Shown: one piece after another, positions 36,800 to 48,499 of the stretch
How the letters are laid out: each line of letters begins with the position of its first letter
Numbering within the stretch: position 1 is the stretch's first letter
The notes under the pieces: model-generated
Database searches by the model: none
The model's input: only the letters and a program-made list of their open reading frames with translations
What the model was told of the DNA's origin: nothing
Position numbers and translations under genes: made by a program
DNA from: Medicago truncatula
Lineage: Eukaryota > Streptophyta > Magnoliopsida > Fabales > Fabaceae
Direction: 5' to 3'
Length of the DNA: 64,000 nt
NCBI RefSeq assembly: GCF_003473485.1
Contig: NC_053043.1
Location: 1,188,001 to 1,252,000 of the forward strand

Positions 36800-36910
36800 C
36801 GTTCTCTATGTATATAATATTGGAGACAAATCAAGAACAATGAAATTGGAAGCAATATAGAGAAGTGTGAAGGTGTATGAAATATATATCCTCCACCAAA
36901 TCAAAGGGGT

Positions 36911-36918
36911 TATTTATA
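36911..36918 (-). promoter_or_regulatory. TATA box of WAT1-type copy A
   Basis: TATAAATA on minus, about 112-119 bases before the ATG at 36799. The third copy has the same motif at the same distance (60379-60386), which supports both. Confidence 0.55.
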
Positions 36919-38095
36919 GTTGCTTGTAGAGGGGGATATATTCATATTTGAAGATTCAGATTCCAAAAAGAATGATTGGATGATAGTTATTTAAAAATGA
37001 TATAAAGATTAATATTAAAAAGTACTTGAATGCAATTTTAATCAACTATTCTATCTTATTTTCAACTTAAATCTACGGTCAAACTACAATTTTAATCCCT
37101 CAATTTTTAAATTATACGAGATTTCCCCATCTATGTATCTGGGGTTGATTTCGTATAATGTGAATAGTGAGATATTTAATTGAATTGATGACATGTAAAC
37201 TAATTATTAAGTAAGAATTTATTTGAATAATGTCTCTCTTTCATTAATATTTTTTGGTAGATAGAAGAAATGATAAAGTCATTGGTAACTTGCACAACAT
37301 TAGTGGAGGAGCCGGTTACAACACTCGATCTAACAATTTTGACATTTTTACAAGTTGAGCTAAGACTTATAAAGGTCTTTTATATAAAATTATTTGTTAA
37401 ATGACAATCTATCTACACACTAGTGATCAACCTTGTCACATTGACATCACATTTTCCATATCATCAAAATATATAGAATGGAGAAAAAGTTAGATGTTTA
37501 AAAACTGAAGGACCAAAAACCGTGTGAATTTAGAAATAGGAGGAACATTAAATTTAAAGGATTAAGCTTATAAAAGATATTTACATGGCACACACTATAT
37601 ATATATATATATATATATATTACTTGTTGTTATTATTAGTTCTATAGAAATAGTCAAAGTGAGTTCATCTTTACGTAATACATGGAAATTAATTAGAAAC
37701 ATGCACAAATTTATATACACGTGCAAATGATCAAGTTGGTCAATCAGGACGTCTTGCCAATTAGACATTAAGCTTTTGCCTTTAATTTACTTTGTTTTGC
37801 CTGTGCTTTATTTATGCTGACAAACACTAGACAATGGAAGACAATAGTTGACAAATTAGACTGTGGCAAGATTACATGAACTGATTATATAACATTTTAA
37901 AATTTTATTGTGTGTATTACTGGCCTACTGTGTAGGACCCTCAGGGTTCATATAATATAGTTTTAGAATGTAGTTGGGGGTTTATTGTCTTTTTGTTCCC
38001 TCAACAACTATTCATAGAAATATCTGTCGTAGCTAGGTCTTGGTACGTATATCTACCAAAACTAGGCATGAATATATACATATACAGGAAGAATT

Positions 38096-38302
38096 TGAAC
38101 GTGTAGAAACTCTTCGTTTTCAGAATAAATTGATTGATTTTATTGGACCAGCAAATGAATTGACTTCGCTAATCAATTTCATTTTCTCTCACATTTTTTT
38201 GGAAGAAAATGACTGTGTTGATAAGCTAGCTGATTTTTGGTACAAATATCATAGACTATACAGATTAATAATGCAATATATTGCTTTACATATTGTCGAC
38301 TA
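38096..38302 (+). pseudogene. Possible LINE RNase H-domain relic
   Basis: The frame ends with SHIFLEENDCVDKLADFWY, close to the HxFREGNxxADxLA motif closing RNase H domains of plant LINEs. It lacks an ATG start, upstream catalytic residues and a 3' tail, so it is a fragment. Confidence 0.4.
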
Positions 38303-40010
38303 ATTTTCTCTTGTCAAAAAAATAATAATATTGTCGACTAATTTTTTTTCTCTCTTTTTCTTTTGACGTTAAAGCTTTATATGTTGGCATGTTGCTTTAA
38401 TTTTATATATTGTTGACTAGTATTTGTCAGCCGTTTTTAATATTTCATAACTTTATAAGTTATATGACACTAATTGTATATTTTTTTTCTTCCTAAGTAT
38501 ACACTAATTGTATTTGAAGTTATTAATTTGGTAAAGCTATTATGTATACTTAGGAAAGTAGCCAGTCCCATTATCCCATATATCGCACTTTTAGCTACAT
38601 GATGAATTCACACGATTACACGAATCAAAACACTTTTACTAAAGTGTTAATGTCCAGTCCTTTTTTAATAAGTGCCAGCATGCATGTGAACTTTATTTGG
38701 TACACAAGAACTAAATCACTTTTATTTGAATAATTAAAATATAGTTTTTAATCTTATATGATGCACCTAAATATGTAACTACACCACATGTGATACATTT
38801 CACTCGTTTTATTCAAAAAGCATAGCCTCCACCAGTGGAGCCACATCACCAGATCCCCCATGCTTCTCTCACATTCAAGTTGGCAAAATCCAAGGAAGAA
38901 AGCCGGAAAAAGGGAAGGACCAAATCCCTTATCCCATGAACGAAAAATCCAATATATTTTGTGTTAAGATTCCAGTATAAAACATCAACTCATATAAAAA
39001 GGTACAAAACATCAAATGAATGAATTATTATGCATTTAAAAAGTATATCATAATGACTTTCACACAAACTTGTGCGATACTATCGATCAGACTATGATTT
39101 GGTGTTTGGTAAACATGATTATGATCAATGAATGAATTTTATTTTGTAAATTACTAAACTAATATGCATATATTCATGCCATGCACAAAAGAAATATATT
39201 TTTTAATTACTAACTAATTATTATGGTACGGGAGCATATATATCGAAAATCAAGTTTGATTCAAATGAAGTAACCAAATGGCTATATTTTAGAAAAATCA
39301 CATTTCACATATATATATATATATATAGGAGATAAAATCAAATTTGACACTTCCTTAAAAAAAAAAATCAAATTTTACACTCCTCATCCAAACACAATAC
39401 CACTTTTAATCACTTTGAGGCTTTGAGGTGACGCAGTAGGTTGGCAGGCACTAAACTTAGATTGAAAAAGAATAAGTTTGTAAACGACAAATTTGTGAAA
39501 ATAGAATTTCATAATCTATTAGAAATTGAGAAAATTCTCTAAAATATTATTGAATGAATAAAAGTTGTCTCTTATACTACAACTTTTAAACTTAAATAGG
39601 AAAATAACAAAACCCTAATGAGCCGAAAATAACAAACTGAAACAAAAAAAACAAATAATAAAATTAAACTAAAATAATAAAATACTAATGAAATACTATT
39701 GAAATCCTCCTACATCAGGTCCAGAAGTAAAACTAGCGTTGGTACAAAAAATCTAGCCTTAAATAAGTTTTGGTTCTTTAAATATCTTGAATTTCATTTT
39801 TAGTTGCTTTAATTTTTTTTAGCGAGTTTTAGTACCCAAAATATTTTACATCACAACTTATGGTATTGTTTTAAAGTCAACTCATGTGTATCATTTATAT
39901 TTTTAATGCATTTTTACAAAGAGATGTTGACAATCCTACCCACATAAAATATAGAATATGAATTTTAAGCGCTAAAAACTCACAAATTCATATTTATCCT
40001 GTTGAAATTT

Positions 40011-40105
40011 TGGGGTCTAGATCAACCTTTCAAAACTGGCTTGTGAGGTGATGATTGACTCCTCTTTATAAACTCTTCTCAATAGTTTTATCTATCCGAT
40101 GTGGA
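40011..40105 (+). repeat. Degenerate copy of a dispersed repeat (TRIM/LTR-like)
   Basis: The phrases ACTGGCTTGTGAGGTGATGA, CTTTATAAACTC and CCGATGTGGAACTTGAG occur in this order. I recognise the set as a common plant retrotransposon LTR or TRIM signature with a short promoter-like TATA. No ends or target duplication are seen. Confidence 0.3.
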
Positions 40106-40563
40106 ACTTGAGTTTTTTCCAAAATATTCCATGTTAAATAATTTAAAATTTTGCAAGAGATATTTCTACAATGTACTAAATATGACCACAAAAATTAATT
40201 CAAATTTCGAAAAATATACATCAGTTTACTTAAAAACAGAGATCTATGTTGTGACAGAAAAAATAAAATTAATCAATTATCTTATTTTCTATGGGTGTAT
40301 ATCGATCCAAATCCAGATATACATGTATTTGTTTCCGAAAGAATTACTATCCTTATAGATTTTTTAAACATATTTTTTAGACAAAATTATTGATTAATAT
40401 TAAAAAAAGTTCCTTCAAACAGAACTATTTTTATCTCGAATTTTTAAATATAATTTATCAACATAATTTTATTTTTTGACAAACTTTTTACTAATTTGGA
40501 AAAAAAAATTATATACTTTTATATTAATAACTTTAATAAAAGAATCATTTAAACGATGATATC

Positions 40564-40812
40564 TTTTTTTTTTTTTTAAATAAGCAAAAATTCAATATAT
40601 GCGCATGAGTACAAAAAGATATTCAAATCCATATACAAAGAGAAGCTTACAAGAAAAGGAAAAGATTAATTAGCGGATTAGAAATCCAATCAGGATACAA
40701 GTGAGATGTTGACTCAACATTGTTTCTACAAAACACGCACAAGGTTTGATTTGATTCATCAACAATCCCTCTATGTTAAAACTAAGACAGTGCTCTCGTG
40801 ACCCCATGGTGG
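40564..40812 (-). mobile_element. LINE-like 3' tail
   Basis: On minus the segment ends CATATATTGAATTTTTGCTT then an A-tail (T-run 40564-40577). The words GATGATAT just before the tail (40557) and GATGATAT near 40815 could be a target duplication. The ORF on minus here (40670-40876) has no recognised domain. Confidence 0.35.
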
Positions 40813-41908
40813 GGGATGATATTGCTCTGATGGCCCTCAAATCAGGTCTCTGACGACCCACGACGATGGATGACAATGCTTAGATGACCCAGGTGGTGGC
40901 AGACAACAGAGTTTTGGCGATATCAACTTGTCCTTTTCTGTTTAGTTTTTTCAATTGAATTTTGAAATTAATTTTATAAATAAAGAATTTGTTTACACAT
41001 TTTATCCAATGAAATTATATTATGATTCAAGGTGATCTGTATGGATGGATTCAATCCAATCTATCAACTATTTTTTTGTTGTTGGATAAATTAGATGAAT
41101 GGAGGATCAATGGATGAAATTATCACCCCTAAATTTCATATCCAAATATCCAATTCAATGGTCTTTTTTGGTCAAGTGATTAGAGACATGATATGGAGGA
41201 TATTATTGTGTCCAATACTTGAGTTTTTCTCTCTCCAAATAATACTAGTTTCTTTTCGTTTTTGTTGGAACTTACATATTAAGTTTTCTACTATATCTTT
41301 TTTGTTAAATAAAATCAAATTGTTATTATGTTAATGATCTCAAGAGATATTGCGCACAATAATGAATCTTGCATGTGGTTATTATGATTGTAGAAACTCT
41401 GTATTTGTCTGGGTTGAGGCCAAATCGATCGAATGCTGGAATACTTATCTTCAATTGGGGGCCAAATATTCTAACATCGTCAAATTCAAAATGGTATAGA
41501 CTGTTGTAGCATGTGGCATCTTGACAAACAGACTTTTTAAGAAGCACAATGTATGTTCTATATTATGCCAAGTCATGTCACCATTTTTATACACTAAATA
41601 GTGGAATGGAACACAAAAACAGACGTACCTCAAAAGTTAGGGATGATAACATTATTTGTCATGACTAAGGCAAGGGCTTTTAGGAGTTGCTCAAATAAAC
41701 AGACGTACCGGGTTGTTTATGACGAGTAGTTGTTTATAGGCTTTAGATTATATGATTAATTACTTCCTATTATAATAGTAATATTTTTGTATAGAAATAT
41801 AAAATGTCCGATCTGATTAAAAAGAATGTTTAGGCAGCAAATAGAAAAAGTTTTGTAAAAAAAATAGAAAAAGTCAAATTCGTATAACGGATTGAACGGT
41901 ATATTATA

Positions 41909-42050
41909 CTCTCTCTAGTCACATTGATAAGAAAAAACATTTTGTAGATTCATTGAATAACTAATGTATTTGACCTATATATAGACCGAATAAATTAGTC
42001 AATAGATTTAAAAAGTTGTTTTTTGCTTGTAAATGTGATCGGATGGAGTG
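41909..42050. mobile_element. Short Stowaway-like MITE
   Basis: A 142-bp element between TA dinucleotides (41907-41908 and 42051-42052). The left end is CTCTCTCTAGTCACATTGAT. The right end, reverse complemented, is CACTCCATCCGATCACATTT. The inverted repeats are imperfect but run about 40 bases. It differs internally from the Stowaway copies at 26052 and 42180. Confidence 0.6.
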
Positions 42051-42179
42051 TAATAATGATTCGTACAAAGTTAAAAGAAATTCATAAGATGGATAACATT
42101 GTTAGAAATTTCAAATAAAAAATAGAAGAACAATTCTAATGGAAAAAACTAAATATTCTATGAATGTTCAAAAATAATA

Positions 42180-42449
42180 CTCCTTCCGTTCCAAATTGTA
42201 TAACGTTTTAGGCATTTCACACATATTAAGAAATTTAATTAATATTGTGTGGAAAAGAGATATTATGAGTTGTTTTACAAAATTGTCCTATGGGAAAGAT
42301 AAATAAAAGACTTGAAAGAAGAGAGAGTAATAAATAGTTAAGGTTATAATAGGAAAAGTAACATTAATGTTTCATTGGTATTGTAAAGTGACATACAATT
42401 TAGGACAAATATTTTTTCTAAAGTGACATATAATTTGGGACGGAGGGAG
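42180..42449. mobile_element. Stowaway-type MITE, copy 2
   Basis: A 270-bp element between TA dinucleotides (42178-42179 and 42450-42451). Its right end, reverse complemented, reads CTCCCTCCGTCCCAAATTAT. Throughout its length it matches the reverse complement of the element at 26052-26332, with small indels, including the shared inner stretch ACCAATGAAACATTAATGTT. Confidence 0.88.
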
Positions 42450-42931
42450 TAGCAATAAAGAGTGGAAAAGAGTGTGCGTCCAATAATTTTATTGGAGTGA
42501 TAGAGTGTGTGCAATAAATTATGAATTTTTGGAGAGAGGAATAGTGTACCACAACACAATTGTTTGGTATGAGAGATTTATTGAAAAAAAAAGGATAAAG
42601 TGTATGAAAAAAAACTTATTGCTGGATTAAAATGATAGTATATTGGTGAATTCTAGCGATTAAGTTATCTGATAAAAAAAATGATAATAATAATAGAAAA
42701 GAAAACATCAAAAATCCACTTCTTTAATTAGAATGTACTATTTTAAAATAACACTCAAAGAGAAATGGAAGGAGTAATTAGTATATGATTTTTTTTTTGT
42801 CTTTGAAAGCTATTATGGAACAATAACTTCATTATTGTCCAATCAAAAAAGACTCTTGCTAGTCACACTAAAAAAAATAAGTTACACCTTAGAATGACTA
42901 ATATACCCTTTAACTAAAATAAAAATTTCAA

Positions 42932-43412
42932 ATTAACTAAATTTACATTAACGTAACTTAATTTATATTAACTTAAATTGAACATAAGTAAACTTAATTT
43001 ACATTAACTTAAATTGAACATAAGTAAACTTAATTTACATTAACCTAGATTGAACGTAAGTAAACTGAATTTACAAACTTAATTTACATTAACCTAGATT
43101 AAACGTAAGTAAACTGAATTTACATTAACCTAGATTGAACGTAAGTAAACTTAATTTACATTAACCTAGATTGAACGTAAGTAAACTGAATTTACACTAA
43201 CCTCTTATATACATACGTAAACTAAATTTACATTAACCTAAATTGAACATAAGTAAACTTAATTTACATTAATCTAGATTGAACGTAAGTAAACTGAATT
43301 TACACTAACCTAAATTGAACATACGTAAACTTGAATTTACATTAACCTACATACGTAAACTACACTAACCCCTTTTATATACATACACGTAAACTTAATT
43401 TACACTAACCTC
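42932..43412. repeat. 36-bp minisatellite, about 12 imperfect units
   Basis: The unit is roughly CTTAATTTACATTAACCTAG followed by ATTGAACGTAAGTAAA. Variants alternate CTTAATTT with CTGAATTT and CCTAGATTGAACG with CTTAAATTGAACA. Units become shorter and more diverged toward the right. There is no coding potential. Confidence 0.85.
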
Positions 43413-43542
43413 TCACTTAAAATCAAATTGACAGGCATATCTCATACCAAAACAAACAATAAACAAATAGAAACTCATCGAAAATGAAATTCATGAAATT
43501 CATTAACCTTTATGAATATAGTACAGATCAATAACAAAGATG

Positions 43543-43796
43543 TTTTTTTTTTGAACAAAGCAAAATGAGATATATTAACAAAACGTTTTGATCCCTAGCA
43601 CAAGGAGTGCCAAAAGAGACAAAACAAAATTACAAAAAGTTCCGAACAAACCACAAAAAAGAGAAAATACCAAGGAAAATACATCAGCCAATCCCCAAAC
43701 AAGTAAGGGGACGCTGCCACCACATATGGTAACCAAAAGAAAAACACACATTTTTTACTTTCAACCATTGAAAGGGGATAAGGGTTCAGAATGATC
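43543..43796 (-). mobile_element. 5'-truncated LINE 3' fragment
   Basis: On minus it contains a trace of the LINE ORF2 C-terminus (YHMWWQRPLTCLG, compare YHDWWRHPLL at 27.4 kb), then a 3' UTR ending TTAATATATCTCATTTTGCT and an A-tail (T-run 43543-43552). Flanks AAAGATG (just left, ending 43542) and AAAGATG (about 43799) fit a target duplication. It is nested in the element at 42851-43904. Confidence 0.65.
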
Positions 43797-44472
43797 ATAA
43801 AAGATGAGTTTTTAAAAATTTACATGAAGAGAGCAATTTTAGTATTATTGTAAAATTCTAAATAAATTTGGGTGTAATTTTTTTTTGTGTGACTAGCACC
43901 AGTCATAAAACAATGGTTCAATGTTTTTCTTAGGAGAGATTCAATAATAATAATAATAATTATTATTATTATTATTTTCTTTTCAGAAATGATTACATTT
44001 CACTGTCACCATCAAATATTAAATACAAAAACATTAAAAGAAAAAAATACCTTTCATTAAAAAGAAGGTAAAATATATATTAGATTTTTTTTGAGAAATA
44101 AATATATATTAGATCTTTATTTTCATTTTTTAAATCTTAATATTGGTTTCAACTTTCAATATTAAAAATGGAGGACACTACCAGAAGAAATTAGAAGTGG
44201 AGGAGTTTTTTTTTTTCAAACAAAGTATCTATGTAATTGCGAAAAATAATCTCTCAAACATTTTATTATTCAAATGGACGACGAATTTCTGTGAAGAATA
44301 AATTTTCCTAAAATTTTTAAGATTGTTTTTGCCCATATTCAGATTATCCTTGGTTAAGATACTCAATATATTATTAGCCCTAACAAATCAGCTTAGCACC
44401 AATAGTTGACGGTACTCTTGGTTTCTTTTGGTACAAGACAGCACTTTTCTTTACTCTACCTCCATCAATAAC

Positions 44473-44651
44473 ATATCTACTTTCACAAAACTCTTCTTAC
44501 ATATCAATTAAAAGCAGAAAATGCACGTAAAAAAAATTCTTCATTCCACCATTGACCACTCTAATATCTACTTTCATAAAACTTGTCTTACATATCAATT
44601 AAAAGCAGAAAATGCATGTAAAAAAATTCTTTATTCCACCATTGACCACTG
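44473..44651. repeat. 91-bp tandem duplication
   Basis: Two head-to-tail copies start at 44473 and 44564. Shared words include ACATATCAATTAAAAGCAGA and ATTCCACCATTGACCACT. They differ at only a few positions, so the duplication is fairly recent. Confidence 0.85.
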
Positions 44652-45003
44652 TATGCAGATTCATCCCCTTTAGGTAACTTGGTAGTTTTCTTTATTCTCT
44701 ACGATGACGAATTAGGAAAATATATGCATGTTCAATTAATCAAGCCAAGAGCTCTCGATGCTATGGAAGGTGAATATTATTTTTTATTATATTTTATTGT
44801 GTTTCATCAAATTGTAAATAGGTGTAACAAAAAAAAAAAACCGTAAATAAGTGTGTTTCAGTGATTTATAATTACAATTTTTTAGAGGGGTTATAATTAC
44901 AATTTTTATTACTATTGCAAGACAAGTAACCAATTCGCCTCTAATGGTGCAACATCACTAGTAGCCATCTCCTTCTTCACAACGATGGCAAAGGTCGGCG
45001 CTA

Positions 45004-45460
45004 GGAAGGTTCAAATGTAATATTGATGTTTCCTTTTAAGTAGCACGCAACATAGTAGTTACATGGATGTGCACTTGGGATGACATTGGCACGTATGTAC
45101 TTGCTAAATTTTATGGCTCTCTTCTGTGTGTTTAGTGGAGACGGGAGAGACGTTGGGACTCTATCATGATATTATGTGATCCAATAGACTACGACAGACA
45201 AACATTGATTTTGAGATGGACTCATAAAAAGTTGTCACCTGGCTACTTTAGGAGAGTTAACATAGATATTACAGAGTTTGGGGAAATTATAGAAATCACT
45301 CGTGTAATTTATTTTTCAAAACTCTCATATTGAGTTTAATCGGAAACATGTGAATTAGAGAGCTCATGCTTTAACAAGGGTAGTCACATCTCAAACTAGT
45401 TCCCACATCTTTATCGATGTACCCACATGTATTACCGGTATGATATCTAATGAAATGATA
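45004..45460 (+). pseudogene. RNase H-domain relic of a LINE-type retroelement
   Basis: One frame begins GRFKCNIDVSF, has a stop, then WMCTWDDIGTYVLAKFYGS; this is the KCNxDAxF...RDxxGxFVxA pattern of plant LINE RNase H domains. Farther on, FNRKHVN, a stop, then RAHALTRVVTSQTSSHIFID and VPTCI give the closing part, with the conserved His and the A-H-x-L-A-R-like motif. Stops and lost stretches show it is dead. It lies just downstream of the WAT1-type copy B. Confidence 0.7.
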
Positions 45461-45677
45461 TAAGTTTTTTCCTCAAAGAACACATTTTAAGCTTCAATTT
45501 AGAAATGATATAAAATATGTAAACATGAAATCTTCAAAGAACAAAATTAGATTGTAAAATTAACTAAAACATATTAATACAGGAATAGGTCAATTTAGAA
45601 TATTCTTATTTACACATTTTAGGCCATCATTCAAGCTTCACTTGAGGGTTTGAAACCAATTCTTATCTTCCCCTTCT

Positions 45678-48402
45678 TTAAGTTCCTTGTCCTTCTTGTT
45701 CACCTTTTGATGAGTTATCATATTCATGTTTATTATCCATGTCAACAATGATGCTCTTACAATTGGTGTTGTTGTTGTTGCTACAATCATGATCTACTAT
45801 GGTGGACGTGACAACAACCTGAATTTCTTGGAGTTCTGAAGTGATTTCTAAATGAGTCTCTTTTTTCGTTTCTTTGCTCTTGCCCCATAACACCATGTAC
45901 AGTCCAATCATTATTAGAATTGCTCCAATTACACTATAAATATTTCAAAAACCAGATCTATATAAGTACTTGACATTAGTCATCATATACTACAAGTAAT
46001 AATTTGGGAAATAAGAAAATGTATTGTCAACCTAACTCTAAACAAACATTTAGTTAGAGTTCAATATTTTACAATTATTTCAAAAAATGCACTCATGAAG
46101 TGTACTTATGTAACAATGATACATTCTTATTTCTTTTATCCAAAATAAATGACACATTCTTTTTTTGACAAGAAAAATGACACATTCTTATTAGATGTTA
46201 ATATAATATAAAACTAATTTATTTCAACAATGCATCTTTGCAAAACTTTGGTAAATTACAATATACTTAAGTATACTTAATGTGTATATACCTTCCTAAG
46301 TATAGGTTCTCATCCAACATCAAAGAACCAGCAATGGCCACAAGTACAAGCATCAGAGGATTGAAGGCAGAGGCGTATAGTGGACCTCTTATCCCTACAC
46401 ACCATGCAATGACGATAACCATTATTCCAGAGGCAACAATTCCCTGCAAAAACACCAAATTGAATTCACCATGTTATAACTTAACATACCAAATTATGCT
46501 AATCAATAATTATGAAAAAATTAATTAACATTTAACATACGGAATATGCTGAAGTTAGAAGCCTGATACTCAAACCCAACCTCCATTGGCTCAAATCCTT
46601 CTCAACACAAAGGGCAAAAAGAGTTGCTTGAATTGCCCCCATTAAAGACATCAATGCTGTACTTGAATAATGTCCTTGGTACTCTTTGCTCATCTTAGCC
46701 TGTAGTGATGCCATATATTAGATTAAAATGATACAACATTTTTATGTCTGTGTGATGTAATACTAAGCAAATTGAAAGAAATTCTATACAAGTTATTTTG
46801 ATGATTTTTACCTGAATGATGAGCCATAAGGCAAAGCAGAAGCAACTTCCAAGACCAAAAAAAATACCCAGCAATTTGCTACCGGAGTTATCATCTAGTG
46901 TTCCATTTTTTCCCTTATGCAAGAGGTTAATGTGGAAGGTCCATATATTAATTTCAACACCTTTGAGAAATGTTAACAACATTGCCCCTCCAATTCCTGT
47001 TATTGTTCCCAACACCTTAGCTTTGCCTGCTGCCGTTTGGAAATTCAATCTTTCATAACTAAGCAAATTGAAAGAAATTATACAAAAACAATTAATGTCA
47101 GTTATATGCTATGATCTATGTCATATAATCATGATGATGACGTGTATACAGGGCCGTTCCTATGAAATAGGAGGCTCGACTCTCTTTTTAAAATAGGCCC
47201 CTTAAAATAAAAACATAATTTTTTTTGTGTAGCTAAACTTCATTAAAAAAATCAGAATTAGAAGAACTTCTAAACATGAAACGAAATAAAAAAAAATTAA
47301 GTGAAAGAGAGATGAAATTTACCTAACGATGTCGTTTGGATTTATGATTCCTTCGTTGTGGGGTAGGAAAACAAATGGTTTATGCGAAAAAGAAATGATT
47401 GTTGTGATTCTTTTTATTGAAATAACTTTTCAAATTGTCTGATTGAGTGATTATATAAATTGAGGGTGGTTTGGTAGCATCAGATTTATGTCCAAAGGAG
47501 AATTAGAGTCTAGAAAAAACTCAAACGTGTACCGAAGAAAAAGAAGTAACATATATATTTTTTTTATTTAAGTGGGGTGTGGTATTAGACTTAATTTATT
47601 TTTTTGAGGCCTTTTTGAAGGCCCGGCTTGGTTGAGCTGCTTGCACAGCCCAAAGGTCGGGCCAGTTTGTGGTGGTGACAAATATAATTAACTAGAAACT
47701 AACTTCTAACTTACACCTTACGCATTATTCAATAATTTCTAACAAATCTCAAATTATCTTTAACAGTTGAGTTGAGTTTGAGTACGTACCCAAAAGAAAC
47801 GGCTAAGATAAAAGTGACGGCAGGAATGAGATTATAAACCGCTGAAGCAAATGTTGCCGATATCAACGCCAATGACTCAAAATAAAGGTTTTGGAATAAA
47901 CTTCCCCTGTTATTTTATTGTATAATCATATAAAAGAAATTGTTAAATTAATGTTTACTTATAATACATTATTATTATTTAGCTAAAAAGGAAGTGGAAA
48001 TTAAAGGGTGATGAAGTTTATGTAATCTTACCCAAATAGACCACAAAAGAATGACATAAAAACTACCCTCCAAGTCAACTGTGGTCTATTCTTCCTGTAA
48101 ATTAAGAAGAAAGGAAAAGCAAAGTAATTAATTGAAAAATAAAAATATAGTACAAAATGTTAATCATATATCCCGTACTTAAATATATGAAGGAGTAATA
48201 TAGAGGACCTTTCAAAAATAAGAGCAAGTGGAATAGTGGTAGCTGCTGCGAAAATGAGACGGTAAGCTGTAAGAACCCTAACACTCATTCCATCGTTTAT
48301 AGCAAATTTGTAGAGGACATTTACTGAAGCAAATGCAATTTGAACCATCAACATCATCATGGCTGGCTTCAATCCATGCACTACTTTCCTTATATCTCTC
48401 AT
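45678..48402 (-). CDS. WAT1-related (UMAMIT/EamA) transporter, copy B
   Basis: Seven exons (minus): 48209-48402, 48032-48094, 47790-47906, 46812-47058, 46541-46699, 46292-46443, 45678-45933. They join to 1188 nt, 395 residues, no internal stop. Exons 1, 2, 3, 5 and 6 have the same lengths as in copy A (194, 63, 117, 159, 152); only exons 4 and 7 differ. Landmarks: GLKPAMMMLMVQIAFASVNV, SLFQNLYFESLALISATFAS, GTITGIGGAMLLTFLKGVEI, MRDIRKVVHG at the start and IGAILIMIGLYMVLWGKSKE before an Asn-rich polar tail. In exon 5 it matches copy A at 41 of 53 residues, so A and B are the closer pair. Role as for copy A: a ten-helix membrane exporter of unknown substrate. The ATG at 48402 follows family length; an upstream in-frame Met would add a stretch encoded by a TA repeat. 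Intron 3 (731 bp) carries an inserted repeat. Confidence 0.94.
47149..47665. mobile_element. hAT-like remnant in intron 3 of WAT1-type copy B
   Basis: It starts CAGGGCCGTTCCTATG, a common hAT terminus. Near its right side a GC-richer hairpin-forming region reads AGGCCCGGCTTGG to CAAAGGTCGGGCC. A matching right terminus or duplication was not found, so the right limit is approximate. The same intron in the other two copies lacks it. Confidence 0.4.
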
Positions 48403-48489
48403 TTTCTTTTCTTCAATATATATTTCTATATATATATATATATCACGTACAATATTAGTTAGCTGCTGCAAAAGTATAATGATATCAAG

Positions 48490-48499
48490 TTATATATAA
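48490..48499 (-). promoter_or_regulatory. Possible TATA box of WAT1-type copy B
   Basis: TTATATATAA on minus, about 90 bases before the ATG at 48402. AT repeats are common here, so it is weaker than the TATA boxes of copies A and C. Confidence 0.3.

Larger units (their letters stand above)
42851..43904. mobile_element. Non-autonomous element with terminal inverted repeats
   Basis: The left terminus, GACTCTTGCTAGTCACAC then an A-run and GTTACACC, mirrors the right terminus, which reverse complemented reads GACTGGTGCTAGTCACAC then an A-run and TTACACC. The repeats are about 36 bases. Flanks ATCAAAAAA and ATAAAACAA agree at 7 of 9, a weak target-duplication candidate that would suit a Mutator-like element. 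The interior holds a 36-bp minisatellite and a nested LINE 3' fragment. No transposase is present. Confidence 0.6.
36919..45003. other. Long repeat-rich spacer between WAT1-type copies A and B
   Basis: About 8 kb without an intact gene. Separately listed: RNase H relics, a LINE-like tail, two Stowaway-type MITEs, a terminal-inverted-repeat element with a minisatellite, and a 91-bp tandem duplication. A SINE-like relic lies near 37297-37372. The stretch 41050-41640 has no recognisable content. Confidence 0.5.

Noticed and set aside
42932-43412. Regularly spaced repeats as a CRISPR array
   Set aside because: Units are directly adjacent and imperfect with no unique spacers, and the DNA is plant nuclear; it is a minisatellite.
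43588-43798. Overlapping open frames on both strands
   Set aside because: They fall in a LINE 3' fragment; only a short remnant of ORF2 is recognisable.
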